This document shows, one piece after another, positions 24,290-34,833 of a stretch of 64,000 nt of DNA. The stretch spans positions 294,946,362 to 295,010,361 of the forward strand of contig CM022303.1 of the NCBI GenBank assembly GCA_011799875.1. Reading direction: 5' to 3'. This DNA is from Thinopyrum elongatum. Lineage: Eukaryota; Streptophyta; Magnoliopsida; Poales; Poaceae. The notes beneath the pieces are model-generated. The model was not told the origin of the DNA. It searched no databases and saw nothing but the letters and a program-made list of their open reading frames with translations. How positions within the stretch are numbered: the first letter of the stretch is position 1; each line of letters opens with the position of its first letter. The position numbers and the translations under genes are program-made.

Positions 24290-25160
24290 CCAGTTCTAAT
24301 TGTACGGTTAGATGACTTGAGCTTACGAGAAATAAAAGCGCCCTCTATGGTGTTCGTATATCCGCATCTTGCAATTTTCTATCTCCTTTCTGGTTCTACA
24401 CTCACTCTTCGAACAGCTCGGCAGGAAAATATATTAACTAGCCAAGAGTTCGATTCACATATCAGCTCCATATCTTAAAGTCCGGCACCGCCTTCAGCTG
24501 GGTGTTTGGCGTCTTGGATATTGCACTATATGCATCAGTTTTGAACTATGTCTTGGGTCAATAGTTGGGTTGCCCGGCTCCTGTGCTTGCACCTTATGTT
24601 CCGCATGTTTGGCTAAGAGGGCAAAGGGAGAACCCCTGCGATTGTACTTCTGGCTTGCCCAGTCAAGTACCTCAGGAGGAGAAAGCCGAAACTGACCGTC
24701 ATAGTAAGCGTGAACCGGTCAGCGACCCGATGACGAGGTTTGACTCCAAAAATTGTTGGCGATTTCACCGTGTCACATGAAGGGTTCGTCCTAACATAAA
24801 CCATGTGACAGGAAAGGGTAGGCGTTGACCCCCAAGTACATCACAACACACCGGGGGCTAGTCCTTAGCCCCTACCGTCAAGCTCCTAAGGCTAAGTGAA
24901 AGCAGTAAAACCAAAAAGTCTGATTGCCTAGTTTTGCTCATGTGCTACCGCCTCTCGGTACCAAGACGTTGGCTAAGGGTAATAGTGCGAAGACGAAACA
25001 CCCCTCACAACATTCACCTGGGGGCCGAAGCCGATGACTGGTAGCTTTCAGATTAAACATACGGCCAAATAGGAGTCAAAATTAAAATCATGACAATATA
25101 AAACAAGTCGGGCGGACGCATTATAAAGCATAAGGTCCACTTGGTACAAACTTAATACAA
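24290..25160 (+). other. Tat element middle region, non-coding
   Basis: No domain recognised on either strand. It corresponds to where RT-integrase would lie in an autonomous Tat element. Confidence 0.5.
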
Positions 25161-26927
25161 TCACTCAAGCATTACATCTTTCGAACACTGGCCCTCTATC
25201 GCCCGCGCACCATTCATCACCTGTGCAAAGTACTGCTCAGGGCAGCGATGCTCCTTTCCCTTGGGCGGAGGACCAGTGGCCATGTCCATTGGGTTAATCT
25301 TCGGCCAATGTACCATGGTCTTCGCAAATGCAAGCCTCGCCCCCTCAAGGCACGCTGAGCACTTCATGGCGTCAATCCGGAGCGGCGCCTCCCGCAGCTT
25401 CTGCACAAGGCCAAAGTAGGTGTCCGGAATGGGCTCAGCAGGCCACAGACTGACACAGAGGTCCTTCACGGCCAGCTCAGACATCCGATGCATCTCCATC
25501 AGCTGCTTCATTTGATCGCTGAGGAGGGGAGGACGCTCGGACTTCGGAAACTATGACCAGAAGAGCCGCTACGTAGAGTCCTCCTCGAGAGTAGCATAGT
25601 GCTTCGCCGTAGCCGCCACATTCTTTGGAAGTACGACGAAGACGCCTGCGGAGCACCAGAACCGCATCAGCAGGTGAACCTGTTGCCTCCGAACACACTC
25701 TGCATTAAGTATTACTTACCATTTGCAATTTGCCCGACTTGGCGGAGCTCCTCCCGGACACCTCGTGATTCGGTCCTTGCCTCCTAGAGCTCCTTCTCCG
25801 CCTTGGATAGCCAGGAGGATCGCTCCTCTTGCTCATTCTCAAGGGCCTCCAGCTTCTTGCGGCATCCTGGAGCTCCACTTGGACTTCGGTCACTCGAGCC
25901 TCGTGGTGATCAGCAGCAAGCTTGGCCTTCTCGAGCTTGGCCACCGCCTCATCAGCGGTCGTCTTCTTCGCGGCCGCCTCTGCCTCAGCTTTCTTCAGGG
26001 CCTCCTTCAAGCCCTCAACCTCGGCGGCGGCAGCTGCAGGATCATCACGATAAAGGATTAGCATACAGTCCGGATCGTCAATATCCGACATCAAGCAAAT
26101 ACACAACTTATCAAAGGGCTTACATTGCGCCTCGTCAAGCCGTTTGTTGACAAGGTCAAGCTCTTTATCAGAAAGCTTGATCTTCCGATCCATTTCGTCC
26201 AGTGCCGCGGCATTAGCAGCCGCGGCCACAGAAGATGCCTGTGTCAGCAAAAGAAATGTTGAGATTATTACTCGGCCTGCCGAATTTGATCCTCTGCAGG
26301 CTTCTCCGAAGTCCTTGCAGAGTCTTGGGGGCTGCTATGTACATGGCCTACCTAAGCTAAAGATTACAACCACTCTATGAGAAAGGAACATTACTTGACT
26401 TACCTCAAAGCCTGTCAGAAGGCCTTGGACAACATCGTTCAGTCCGGACTAGACGGACCAAACACCTTGCATGACCGCACTCATAAGAGTGCGGTGCCCA
26501 TCAACGATGGCGGAGTTGTTCACCAACTCCTCCAGCGTATCTGGCCAGCCAGCCGCCACCCATGTGGAGGTGTTCGGCGCTGGCGTTGGCTCCCCGACCC
26601 CTTCTCCACCGAAAGGGGGAGCCTGTGCTGTCGAGGGCCTTGGGGACTCGGGAGCGGGTGGCTGAGGGGGTCCGGATGGTCCGGACTCCCTCCCCGTGGT
26701 AGCCAGGAGAGAAGTATCCCCTGGTCTTCAATGACTGAGGCGTCGGCCTCGGCCATGGTAGCATCGACCTCCTCCCTCGTGTTCGGAGGAGGAGGGGTCT
26801 TTCATGACACCACCTCCCCAGCTTCTTCGGGGATTGGAGGGGGTGCCGAGCGTGAGCCACTGTCTGCCAGTTCAGCGGCAGGGACGTCCCCGAAGAGGTC
26901 TCCTCGGCGGGATGGCCACGCGGAGGG

Positions 26928-27001
26928 CTATACCATTGGAAAAACAATCAATCCATGAACTACTAAAAGAATAAAGAAATTGAGAATGTCGCAATATGTA
27001 C
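26928..27001 (-). other. Candidate intron in antisense gene
   Basis: Minus sense: donor CTAG/GTACATATTG at 27001 and acceptor GGTATAG at 26928, 74 bp, T-rich in between, flanked by open frames. Inferred from splice signals only. Confidence 0.45.
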
Positions 27002-27425
27002 CTAGCCGCTTGGGGCTTGACCCTGGGTTGCTTCTCCGGAACCTTTTCGGATGCTTCGGACTCCTTGTTGGAGTCCGAGCTGTCACACAGGACCAGCTTG
27101 GGCCGGCACTGCCTTTTTCGGGCCTGAGGAGGTTGAACCTCCTCGACGTCGCTGGACGCCGCCCTCTTCTTAGAGTGCGAGGAGGCGCTTTCCTCCTCGT
27201 CCTCGTCCCCCTCCTGTGCGGACTGCGCCGCAGTGTCTCCGGACCTGCTGTCCGGATGGGCTTTGCGACGGAGGCCTCTCGGGCCTCCGACACTTCCGTC
27301 TTCTTGCCCTTCTTGTCGGGCACCTTGTAGGGCACCACGACCAACAGCTTCTCAAGCTGCTCGAATCGGGGCCCCTTTGGCAGCGGCGCTGGGCCGCTGA
27401 TCTTCTCAACCTTGGCAAGCCAGCC

Positions 27426-27502
27426 CTGCAAAATCCACATAAAGAGGTTCGGATCAAATTGTGTGGCGCCAATATTCAGATTTATGATAAGACAAGTGTC
27501 AC
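27426..27502 (-). other. Candidate intron in antisense gene
   Basis: Minus sense: donor GATGA/GTGACACTTG at 27502 and acceptor GGATTTTGCAG at 27426, 77 bp. The downstream exon begins GWLAKVEKISG, which continues the protein. The stretch could also be read through, so the intron is a proposal. Confidence 0.45.
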
Positions 27503-28497
27503 TCATCTTCCTCGGAGGGTTTGCGGCGTCGATGCCGATGTCCTCCCCCTCGACCGGCCACTCCTTCTATGATTTGAATAGCAGACTCCACACCTTCTTG
27601 TGGGTCATGCCAAAGAGGTGCTGCACGGTGGCTGGATCTTCGGGGTCATACTCCCACATCGGCTTGGCCCTCTCCTGGCAGGGGAGGAATCAGCGATGGA
27701 GCATGACCTGAATCACATCGACCAGCTTCACGCCGGTCTCCATGATGCTGATGACGCACTTTTGCAGCGCCTTCAAATCATTGGCGGATCCCCAGTCCGG
27801 GCTCTTGTTGATCCATGAGGCCAGCCTGGTAGGGGGTCTGGATCTAAATGCGGGAGCTGCCACCCAGCCGGCTCCCCGTGGCTCAGTGATATAGAACCAC
27901 TCTTTTTGCCACATTCTGATGGTGTCGATGAAGTGGCCCTTTGGCCACTGGACCCGCGTTAGTTTGCTGATCATAGCCCCGCCACAGTCCGCCTGCTAGC
28001 CGCTAACTACCTTGTGCTTGATGTTGAACACCTTTAGCCACAGGCCGAAGTGTGGCTGGACTCGGAGGAAGGCTTCGCAGAAGATAATAAAGGACGAGAT
28101 GTGGAGAAGGGAGTTGGGGGCTAGATCATGAAAATCTAGCCCGTAGAAGAACATCAGCCCCCGCACAAAGGGGTGCAGGGGAAATCCTAGCCCCCTAAGG
28201 AAATGGGGAAGAAACACGACCCTTTCGCCCGGCTTGGGCGTAGGGATGATCTGGCCCTCTTCGGGGGCCTGATGAGCAATGTCAGCCGACAAATAGCCGG
28301 CCTACTTCAGCCGTATGATGTCATCATCGGTGACGGAGGAGGCTTCCCACTTCCCGTTGGCGCCGGAGCTGGCCATGGTCGAAGGAGACGGGACAGGATT
28401 TGCTTTGGAACCAGAGAAAAGGGGCGCTGGAGCTCTGAGGATCTGCATGAGCGGGAGGTGGAAGAAGGCGTGGGATGCTGACTATGGTAGCTCCCCC

Positions 28498-28505
28498 CTT
28501 TATAG
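28498..28505 (-). promoter_or_regulatory. TATA box of antisense gene
   Basis: Minus strand CTATAAAG followed by gggggagct, about 120 bases upstream of the proposed start at 28376. This is the spacing of a plant core promoter plus short leader. Confidence 0.55.
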
Positions 28506-28941
28506 ACTGTTGACAGGCCCGGGGTTCCTTTTTCCACGCCGTTGGCTTCTCCGCTTCCCTATATACCCGCAACGTTATGTGCGGGGAGGGGAATCGAAAT
28601 CATTAACCATATCCCCCGAAAGGCGGGACACGATCTCCACCTCGAGGGGACGTGCCAAACGTGACGTCGGCCTCGAGCCACGCTTCGAGAAATAGTAACT
28701 GCTCAGCGTTATGGCCGGAGGCGACTCTTCGTTGAAAGAGAAAAAGTTGTCAGATGAAGGCACTATTTACACTTGAACGGTTTTTTTGTTATTGCCTTCG
28801 GTGTTAAGTAAAACTGCTGTTTCAGATTCCGGACATCACTTGGTTCCGAACATGGGCAAAACATACTGAAGAACTCGCCTCGCAAGCTGAATACTGGTTG
28901 GGTGAGCGGATGTCGGATACAAGCCTTGGCGTTGGAGGCAT

Positions 28942-28954
28942 GTTCGGGGGCTAC
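28942..28954 (+). promoter_or_regulatory. Polypurine tract of Tat-type element
   Basis: gttcgggggctac directly before the LTR start TGAGGGAG, the usual form in Tat elements of grasses. Confidence 0.75.
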
Positions 28955-29407
28955 TGAGGGAGTCATGGACTAAGGGGTCCTCGGGGCGATGACCCATTGT
29001 ACATGGGCCGGATTGGTGGAGCCGTATAGTGACAGGAGATCTATGAAGCTGTGGTGTGCCCTCCAAGTCAAGAAGGCGCAGGATCTCTTTAATCCCTTAT
29101 TGTAATCTATCTTCGGTAACCCTAACCCTACCGGTGTCTATATAAACCGGGTTTTTTTAGTCTTTAGGGCTAGAGCTACACTCATCACCTCATCTCCTTA
29201 AGGTTTAGCTCATGCTGATCTCGAGGTAGATCCACTCTATAAACCACATTATACATCCAATACAATCAAGCAGGACGTAGGGTATTACCTCTTCGAGAGG
29301 GCCCGAACCTGGGTAAACACTGTGTTCGCCGTCCCTTGTTCCCCATCGATCCTAGATCCACAGCTCGGGACCCCCTACCCCAAGGTCTGCCAGTTTTGAC
29401 ACCGACA
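28955..29407 (+). repeat. Tat-type 3' LTR
   Basis: 453 bp from tgagggagtcatgg to gacaccgaca. TATA box tatataaacc at 29139-29147, preceded by cggtgtc, and aagcaggacgtagggt near the R/U5 part, as in the common Triticeae LTR of this type. It is followed by caagc and E3 coding sequence. Confidence 0.85.
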
Positions 29408-29597
29408 CAAGCATCATTAAAATCTTCTAGGTCCATAGTAAATGATTTATCATAGAGGTCAAATAAAACAGAATGCGTATTGCGCTGGACAGAATACTTA
29501 AATCTCCTCACAAAGGAATCGGTAAGGTTGTAGTACTGAGGGCACTTATCTGACATGAAGTTAGTCAGCTCGGCGTTATGTACCTACACATAGAATT
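29408..29597 (-). pseudogene. E3 second ORF, middle piece
   Basis: The minus frame reads AELTNFMSDKCPQYYNL, FVRRFKYSVQRNTHSV, FDLYDKSFTMDLEDF and NDA before it is cut by the Tat 3' LTR at 29407. On the right it joins the piece at 57072-57230 across the Copia element: the GAATT duplication sits inside the codons for KDEF. One stop lies just after the junction (YV then TAG). Confidence 0.75.
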
Positions 29598-32500
29598 TGT
29601 TGGTGCAATGATAGGCCCCTTATGTTTTGGAGTTTGTTGACATAAACAGTATGGGACTTATGTGTTTGCTAGTGCACACAGAGTAACAAGTCCCTGATGT
29701 ATCGAGGAGTTTGATGTAAATGATGAAGATAATTGTGACGCCCCCGGCTTAATTGTGCACTAATCATACACGCAAATGCACACGATCAAGCCTAAGGACT
29801 CACGAGAAGATATCACAACACAACTGTAAAACATAAATAAAGTCATACAAGCTTTATATTACAAGCCAGGGGCCTCGAGGGCTTGAATACATAAGCTTGC
29901 GAACAAGCGTCAGCAGAAGCATCAGATATCTGAGTACAGATATGAAACAGAAACAGAAAGGCCTTTAGAAAGGCGGGGCAAAATAAAACACTATGATCGA
30001 AAGGTGTTGGCCTCCTGCCTGGGACCCTCCGATCCTACTCCTGGTCGTCAGTCAACTCGTAGTAGTATCCATCCTCTGGGTAGTAGTAGTAGTCGATCGA
30101 CGGGGCATCTGTCTCAGGGGGCTCCGTCCTCTGGTCACGTCAAACTGATATGGGGAGAAAAGGAAAACAAAGCAACCGTGAGTACTCAGAAGTACTCAGC
30201 AAGCAAGGATCTACACTACATATGCAACATTTTCAAAGGAAAGCTGTATATGTGGACTGGGCTGCAGAAATGCCAGAATAGAGAGGAGGCCTAGTCCTAT
30301 CGAAGACTAGCATCTTTAGAGGTCTTGCAACATTAGAAGAGTGTAGACAAAACCATATAATGTAGCAGTATCATTAAGTCTCAACCTCACCCAGAGATCC
30401 TTTCTCGACTCCCTGCGAGAAAGCAATCCCAGAGCCATATAGTCATCAACCTCGTCCAGAGATCCCTTCTCGACTCCCTGCAAGAAGCAATCCCAGAGCC
30501 ATAGTATCCAAGTATCCAGTTCTAAATTGTATCAATCAGGATACAACTCCGAGTGTCCTTTACCGTAGGACCGGCTATCGATAGAAGTTTTCTTCCCTGT
30601 AGGGGTGCACCAACTTACCCAACAAGCTCGATTAACTTCGGCCGGACACACTTTCCTGGGTCATGCCCGGCCTCGGCGAAACGACACATCGCAACCCTAC
30701 CTAGAGCTCAGCAGAGAGGTCCCCGTCGGTCTACATCCTAAGCGCTCAGAGATCTTGGGCCATCGCCCTGTGCACTCCGAGTCGTTGCGTGCAGGGGGAA
30801 GCCAGGCACCAGGGGGGCGCCGGTCCGTCCCGGCCGCAAGGCTGAACTAGACGTCTGACAGAGCTTTCGGCTAATGCTACGATGCAGAATGCCCATACTA
30901 TGCCCATGTGATGGTTAGTGCTATCAGGCCAGAGGCCTGCTCGGATCAAATATCCAAATCGTTAGTGGACTAGGGGCTTGCGGTAACGAGCAGAGACTCA
31001 TGAAAGATGTGACCCCGTCGCCCCGTCTCGAGGACTTGCGGCAAGGGCCAAGAATGCCCAGCCACGCCTCGTATTCACCACTCGGGCACCACACAGGCAC
31101 CCGTCTTCACAACACTCGCCTCTCAGGCGCATGCGGGTACCCCTCAGGGTCGACCCGCCTATCCAAGTAACAGTGTAAAGTCCAAGTATCCGTGTGTCCA
31201 TAACATCAGGGGAATCCAAGGTATCACCCTCGTTGGATTCCTACTCGATGTGTCTGTCAAGGTGAACTCGGAGGATTCACCCTCGATGGGTTCACACTTG
31301 AGGTGGTGCACGACAGCGTTGTTATCGAAAGCGGTGAAAGAGGAATCACCCTCGATGACCACGACCGAATAGCTACTCTACAGAGTTAACTTCAGAAGTG
31401 CTACACGAGGTATCACCCTCGGCACTCGGTGGTAACGCTGCAGTGTCGTCACAACTAAGGGGGTGAGGTGCGGTGCCGGGGCCTCGTCTTCAATCCCGTT
31501 GATCGGGTCTTCCGATTATCCAGCGGGGCAGTCAGGATAAGTGGGGTCACTGATAGGTCTCTACCCAGCCTATACTAAGCAGTTTAGGATATGCAGGTAA
31601 TTATCAACAGCAGATTACAATAAACAGGCTATGCATCAGAATAGGTAAAGCAGCAGCAGCAGCAGTTCTAATGCAAGCATGAGAAATAGAATGGGCGATA
31701 TCGGTATGCTCAAGGGGGGGGGGCTTGCCTGGTTGCTCAGCGGCAAGGGCAAGGTCGTCAATGGTGTCTTCGGTCTCCGGAGCTGCATCGGTCTCGGGGA
31801 CGACGTCGGGGTCTAACGAGAGAGAAGAGGGGGAGGAAACAGTATAAATACACTGCGAACAAGTGCAGCACAAAGCATAACATGGCAATACGCGGTGACA
31901 GAGGTGATCTAACGCAGTGCCGGGTGATACTGGCGAAGGGGGAATTCATCCGGGAATGTTTTCCCGGTTCCGGACATTTGTCAGACAGATGACCGGAGAG
32001 GAACGGTTGCATGTTCGCTATGCTAGGGATGCGTGATGGACGAACAGACCGCGTATTCGGATCCGTCTCGTCGTTCTGAGCAACTTTCATGTACAAAGTT
32101 TTTTAAACCGAGCTATGGTTTATTTTATATTAAATTTCAAAGATTTAAACAAATTCTGGAATTATTTAATTAATTAAATTCGAATTATCTGAAATAGTGA
32201 ATGCTGACGTCACCATGACATCAGCATGAGGTCAGCAGACTGTCAGGGTTAATTAGGGTTTGATTAATTCACTTAATTATAGATTAATTAGATTAACTAA
32301 TTAATTAGTTTAATTAAACAGAGTTAATTAAGTTAATTAAGTTAATTACTTAGTTAATTAATTATTTTAATTCTTTTTTTAAATAGTGGGCGCGGGCCCC
32401 ACCGGTCAGTGGCAGAGCCGCAGCTGGGCGCTCGTGCGCGTGCGCGCGCGCGGGGGGCAGCGGCAGCTGCTGTAGCCGCAGCAGCGAGCACGGCGGAGGC

Positions 32501-34767
32501 GGCGGGCAGGGGCGGTGGCTGGCATGCGCCGCGGCGAGGCGCACGCGAGCGAGGCGGAGAGGCCGCAGCGGGGCGACGGCGATGGTGGGGAAGGGGCTCG
32601 CGACGGGGCGCGGTGAGCGCGGCCCGGAGCGTGGCTCCGGTGCGTGGCGTCGAAGGGAGAGGGGAGGGCGGCAGCGGAGGCCGGGGGGTGCTCACGAGGG
32701 GGGAGGTGAGGCAGGGTTGGCCGGCGGCGTTGGTGGTGATGGGGTGAGGTCGCCGGCGAAGTGGCCGGCCGGGGCGGCCACGGTTGGGGCGACGGGCACG
32801 TCGGGGCCGGTCGGGAGCTCCTCTCCCGATCCGATCCAAAACCAGGGGGAGGAGAGGAGCGAGGCGACGAGGCGGGGGCGGGGTCCGGCGACGGTGAAGG
32901 CGGGCGGCGGCGGCGCTGGGGAGGGGCGCCGGCGTCGGGGGCGCGGAATCGGGCTCCTCCCCGATCAAATCCGGATCGAGAGAGAGGGCGAAAGGGAGAG
33001 GGGAGAGGAGCGAGGGGATCATGGGGGGGGGAATGGGGGGTGTGGTGGTGGATCGGGCTAGGGTTTCGGCCTCAGGGGGGTTAGTAGGCAGGTGGGGTTG
33101 GGCCGGCCGGCTGGGCTGAGGCCCAGGTGGGCAGGGGGGTTTCTCTTTCTATTGTTTTTCTGTTTTGTTTTCAATTTCCTTTTCTGCTTTGCAATTTAGT
33201 TTAGCCACCAAATAAGTTTTGCAAAATATGTAACTTAGTCCAATATATGAAGTGCCATATTTGCCACTGCTAGAAATTGGTTAGGAGGCAATTGGAGTTC
33301 ACACAAATTCTATAATAAATAATATGTATTAATCCCTGCTGTTTTGATAATGTTAGTGCCACCTAATTAATTTATTAACTGTTGGTTACAATTTTAGAAT
33401 GGTCTCTGGAATATCTATTATTTAATGAACATTTTAGTTTCTATGTTGAACAACTTTTATTTTCCACTTTCAGTTTGAATTTCCATTTGAATTTGAATTC
33501 GAAAAGAGATATGATACTAATGATGATTAAGCACTGTTGACCATGATGACATGGCATAATCAAAAGGGTGATCACTGTAGCTTAATACATGGGGTGTTAC
33601 AATAATCTCCCTATGTAGCAGTGAAGGTTATCACCGAAGATAAAGCTATCAAGAGTGACCCCTAAAAATTGCTGAAGTCCAAGCAATTGGTTCGGTGCAT
33701 GTCCGAAGCAAATGACTGCATTCGAGGAAGAATGAAGACGAAGTGAAGACATAGCATTTATTTCGTTGTTCTTCTTCTTTCATTGAGTCATAGGACCACC
33801 GTACTATTAAGAGAGGTATAGCGTTTTGAAGCTTTGATTCTCTGATGCTAAACCCAAAACCTATGAAAGCTGTGAGAGAAATCTCTTTGTGCTCCGAGCA
33901 AATACTTGCCAGCTAGAGACTGTGATCTTCTTCGCTGCGAGAGATTTGCCTCGGACCAAGGAGTTAGCATTACTTGTTCCTCAAGTAATGTTACCGTTGC
34001 TCCAAAATCCGACCGTTGTGAATGTGTCAGTTACCCATTGGCTGGACCTCGTGTCCAAAATGGTCATTTCCCATCTGGGAAGGCTGCGGCTACAAATAGC
34101 CACCCCGCGCCGGCTTTGTCCGGCGGCTGCTCCGTTTGATTCTGAGAAGATTGTTGAGCAACCCCCTCTCTGAACGATTTGAGTTTAAAATCCAGCAAGA
34201 GAAAAACCCTAGAGCCGAAGAATTAGATAGTGGTTCAACATCACTGGAATCTAAGTTTAGTACGCTCCGCCTATTACTCTTGAGAGCTGCAAACTCTATA
34301 GACGGTTAGGTGTCAATTTCTTCAGAGACCAAGAGTGATTGTGGTTCTCGAAGAAGAAGTCTGTAAAGGTTTGGAGATCGCCTTCAAGTATCTACCATGA
34401 GTGATCGGCATCGGTTGACGAATCGATTGTCGAGGAGAATAGGGTGAAGAGAGTTTATCTTCTGTGTTAAGTCACAACCCCTCCAACCAGACATAGTCCT
34501 TGTGCAGAAGGATGAACTGGTCGAACAAATACCTTGTCGGCATCGAGCATCTTCGGTTACCTCTGTCACTCATGTTTACCTTCAATGCATTCCATTCATG
34601 TAATTTACTTCGATGCATGCTTTAGTTTCCCTTCGATATTTCGTTGTAGTTCATCTTAGCTTGTTTATCCTTTATTCCGTTGCTGGGTTCTAAGAGATTT
34701 AAGTTTTCTGAAGAAAATTTAAAACTCCCATTCACCCCCCCTCTGGTAGACGTACTTCGTTCCTACA
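29598..34767 (+). repeat. Copia 5' LTR, interrupted
   Basis: Two parts, 29598-29733 and 33607-34767, which sum with the single target copy to about 1297 bp, against 1296 bp for the 3' LTR. Begins tgttggtgcaatgatagg and ends cgttcctaca. The TATA position reads tacaaata (34091-34098) where the 3' LTR has tataaata. Confidence 0.95.
29734..33601 (-). repeat. F-family solo LTR inserted in Copia 5' LTR
   Basis: 3868 bp from tgtgacgccc to ggtgttaca, flanked by perfect ATAAT duplications (29729-29733 and 33602-33606). No primer-binding site, polypurine tract or internal sequence is present, so it is a solo LTR. Compared with the LTR at 17035-20627 it lies in the opposite orientation and has the same layout: a ttaattaa-rich tract (32160-32370) next to a very GC-rich block (32390-33130). 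Confidence 0.92.
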
Positions 34768-34769
34768 AT

Positions 34770-34781
34770 TGGTATCAGAGC
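34770..34781 (+). promoter_or_regulatory. Copia primer-binding site, tRNA-iMet type
   Basis: tggtatcagagc two bases after the LTR end, the standard initiator-methionine primer-binding site of plant Copia elements. Confidence 0.92.
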
Positions 34782-34833
34782 AAAGTACTCCTTGACTCTG
34801 CTCATTTTAGTCTAACGACTTTGGAGTTTAAGT

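Larger units (their letters stand above)
25161..28376 (-). pseudogene. Antisense gene of Tat-type element (putative gypsy-type transposon domain)
   Basis: Minus-strand gene opposite to the element. The start is placed at 28376 (MASSGANGKWEAS); one stop lies at about 28302. The core GERVVFLPHFLRGLGFPLHP, FFYGLDFHDLAPNS and FCEAFLRVQPHFGLW (28235-28035) is the 'putative gypsy type transposon' domain family of plants. WPKGHFIDTIRMWQKEWFY follows (27955-27895), then basic low-complexity sequence, an alanine/lysine/glutamate coiled coil (26000-25900) and the C-terminal segment LDA-like SACLEGARLAF, PPPKGKEHRCPEQYF, CSKDVMLE (25400-25161). Two short candidate introns interrupt it (27426-27502 and 26928-27001). 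Function unknown; such antisense genes are known from Grande and other Tat elements. Confidence 0.7.
21886..29407 (+). mobile_element. Non-autonomous Tat-type Gypsy element, 5' truncated, with antisense gene
   Basis: Plus-strand element: gag (to 22861), protease (23071-23916), a long region without RT or integrase that carries a minus-strand gene (25161-28376), a polypurine tract and a 3' LTR (28955-29407). The 5' LTR and gag start are missing. The 3' LTR type, antisense gene and Gag match Tat-lineage elements of grasses. Its right flank is the second ORF of E3. Confidence 0.8.

Noticed and set aside
21880..29412. CAAGC occurs just before 21886 and just after the Tat 3' LTR, looking like a target duplication
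   Set aside because: The left copy is followed by Gag-type sequence rather than an LTR start, and its left neighbour is F interior, not the E3 ORF found on the right. The right CAAGC fits the E3 ORF codons. Most likely chance.
32354..33084. 222-codon minus-strand and 159-codon plus-strand ORFs
   Set aside because: The same GC-rich LTR block in the solo copy. Low-complexity composition and no conserved frame with 17226-18253.
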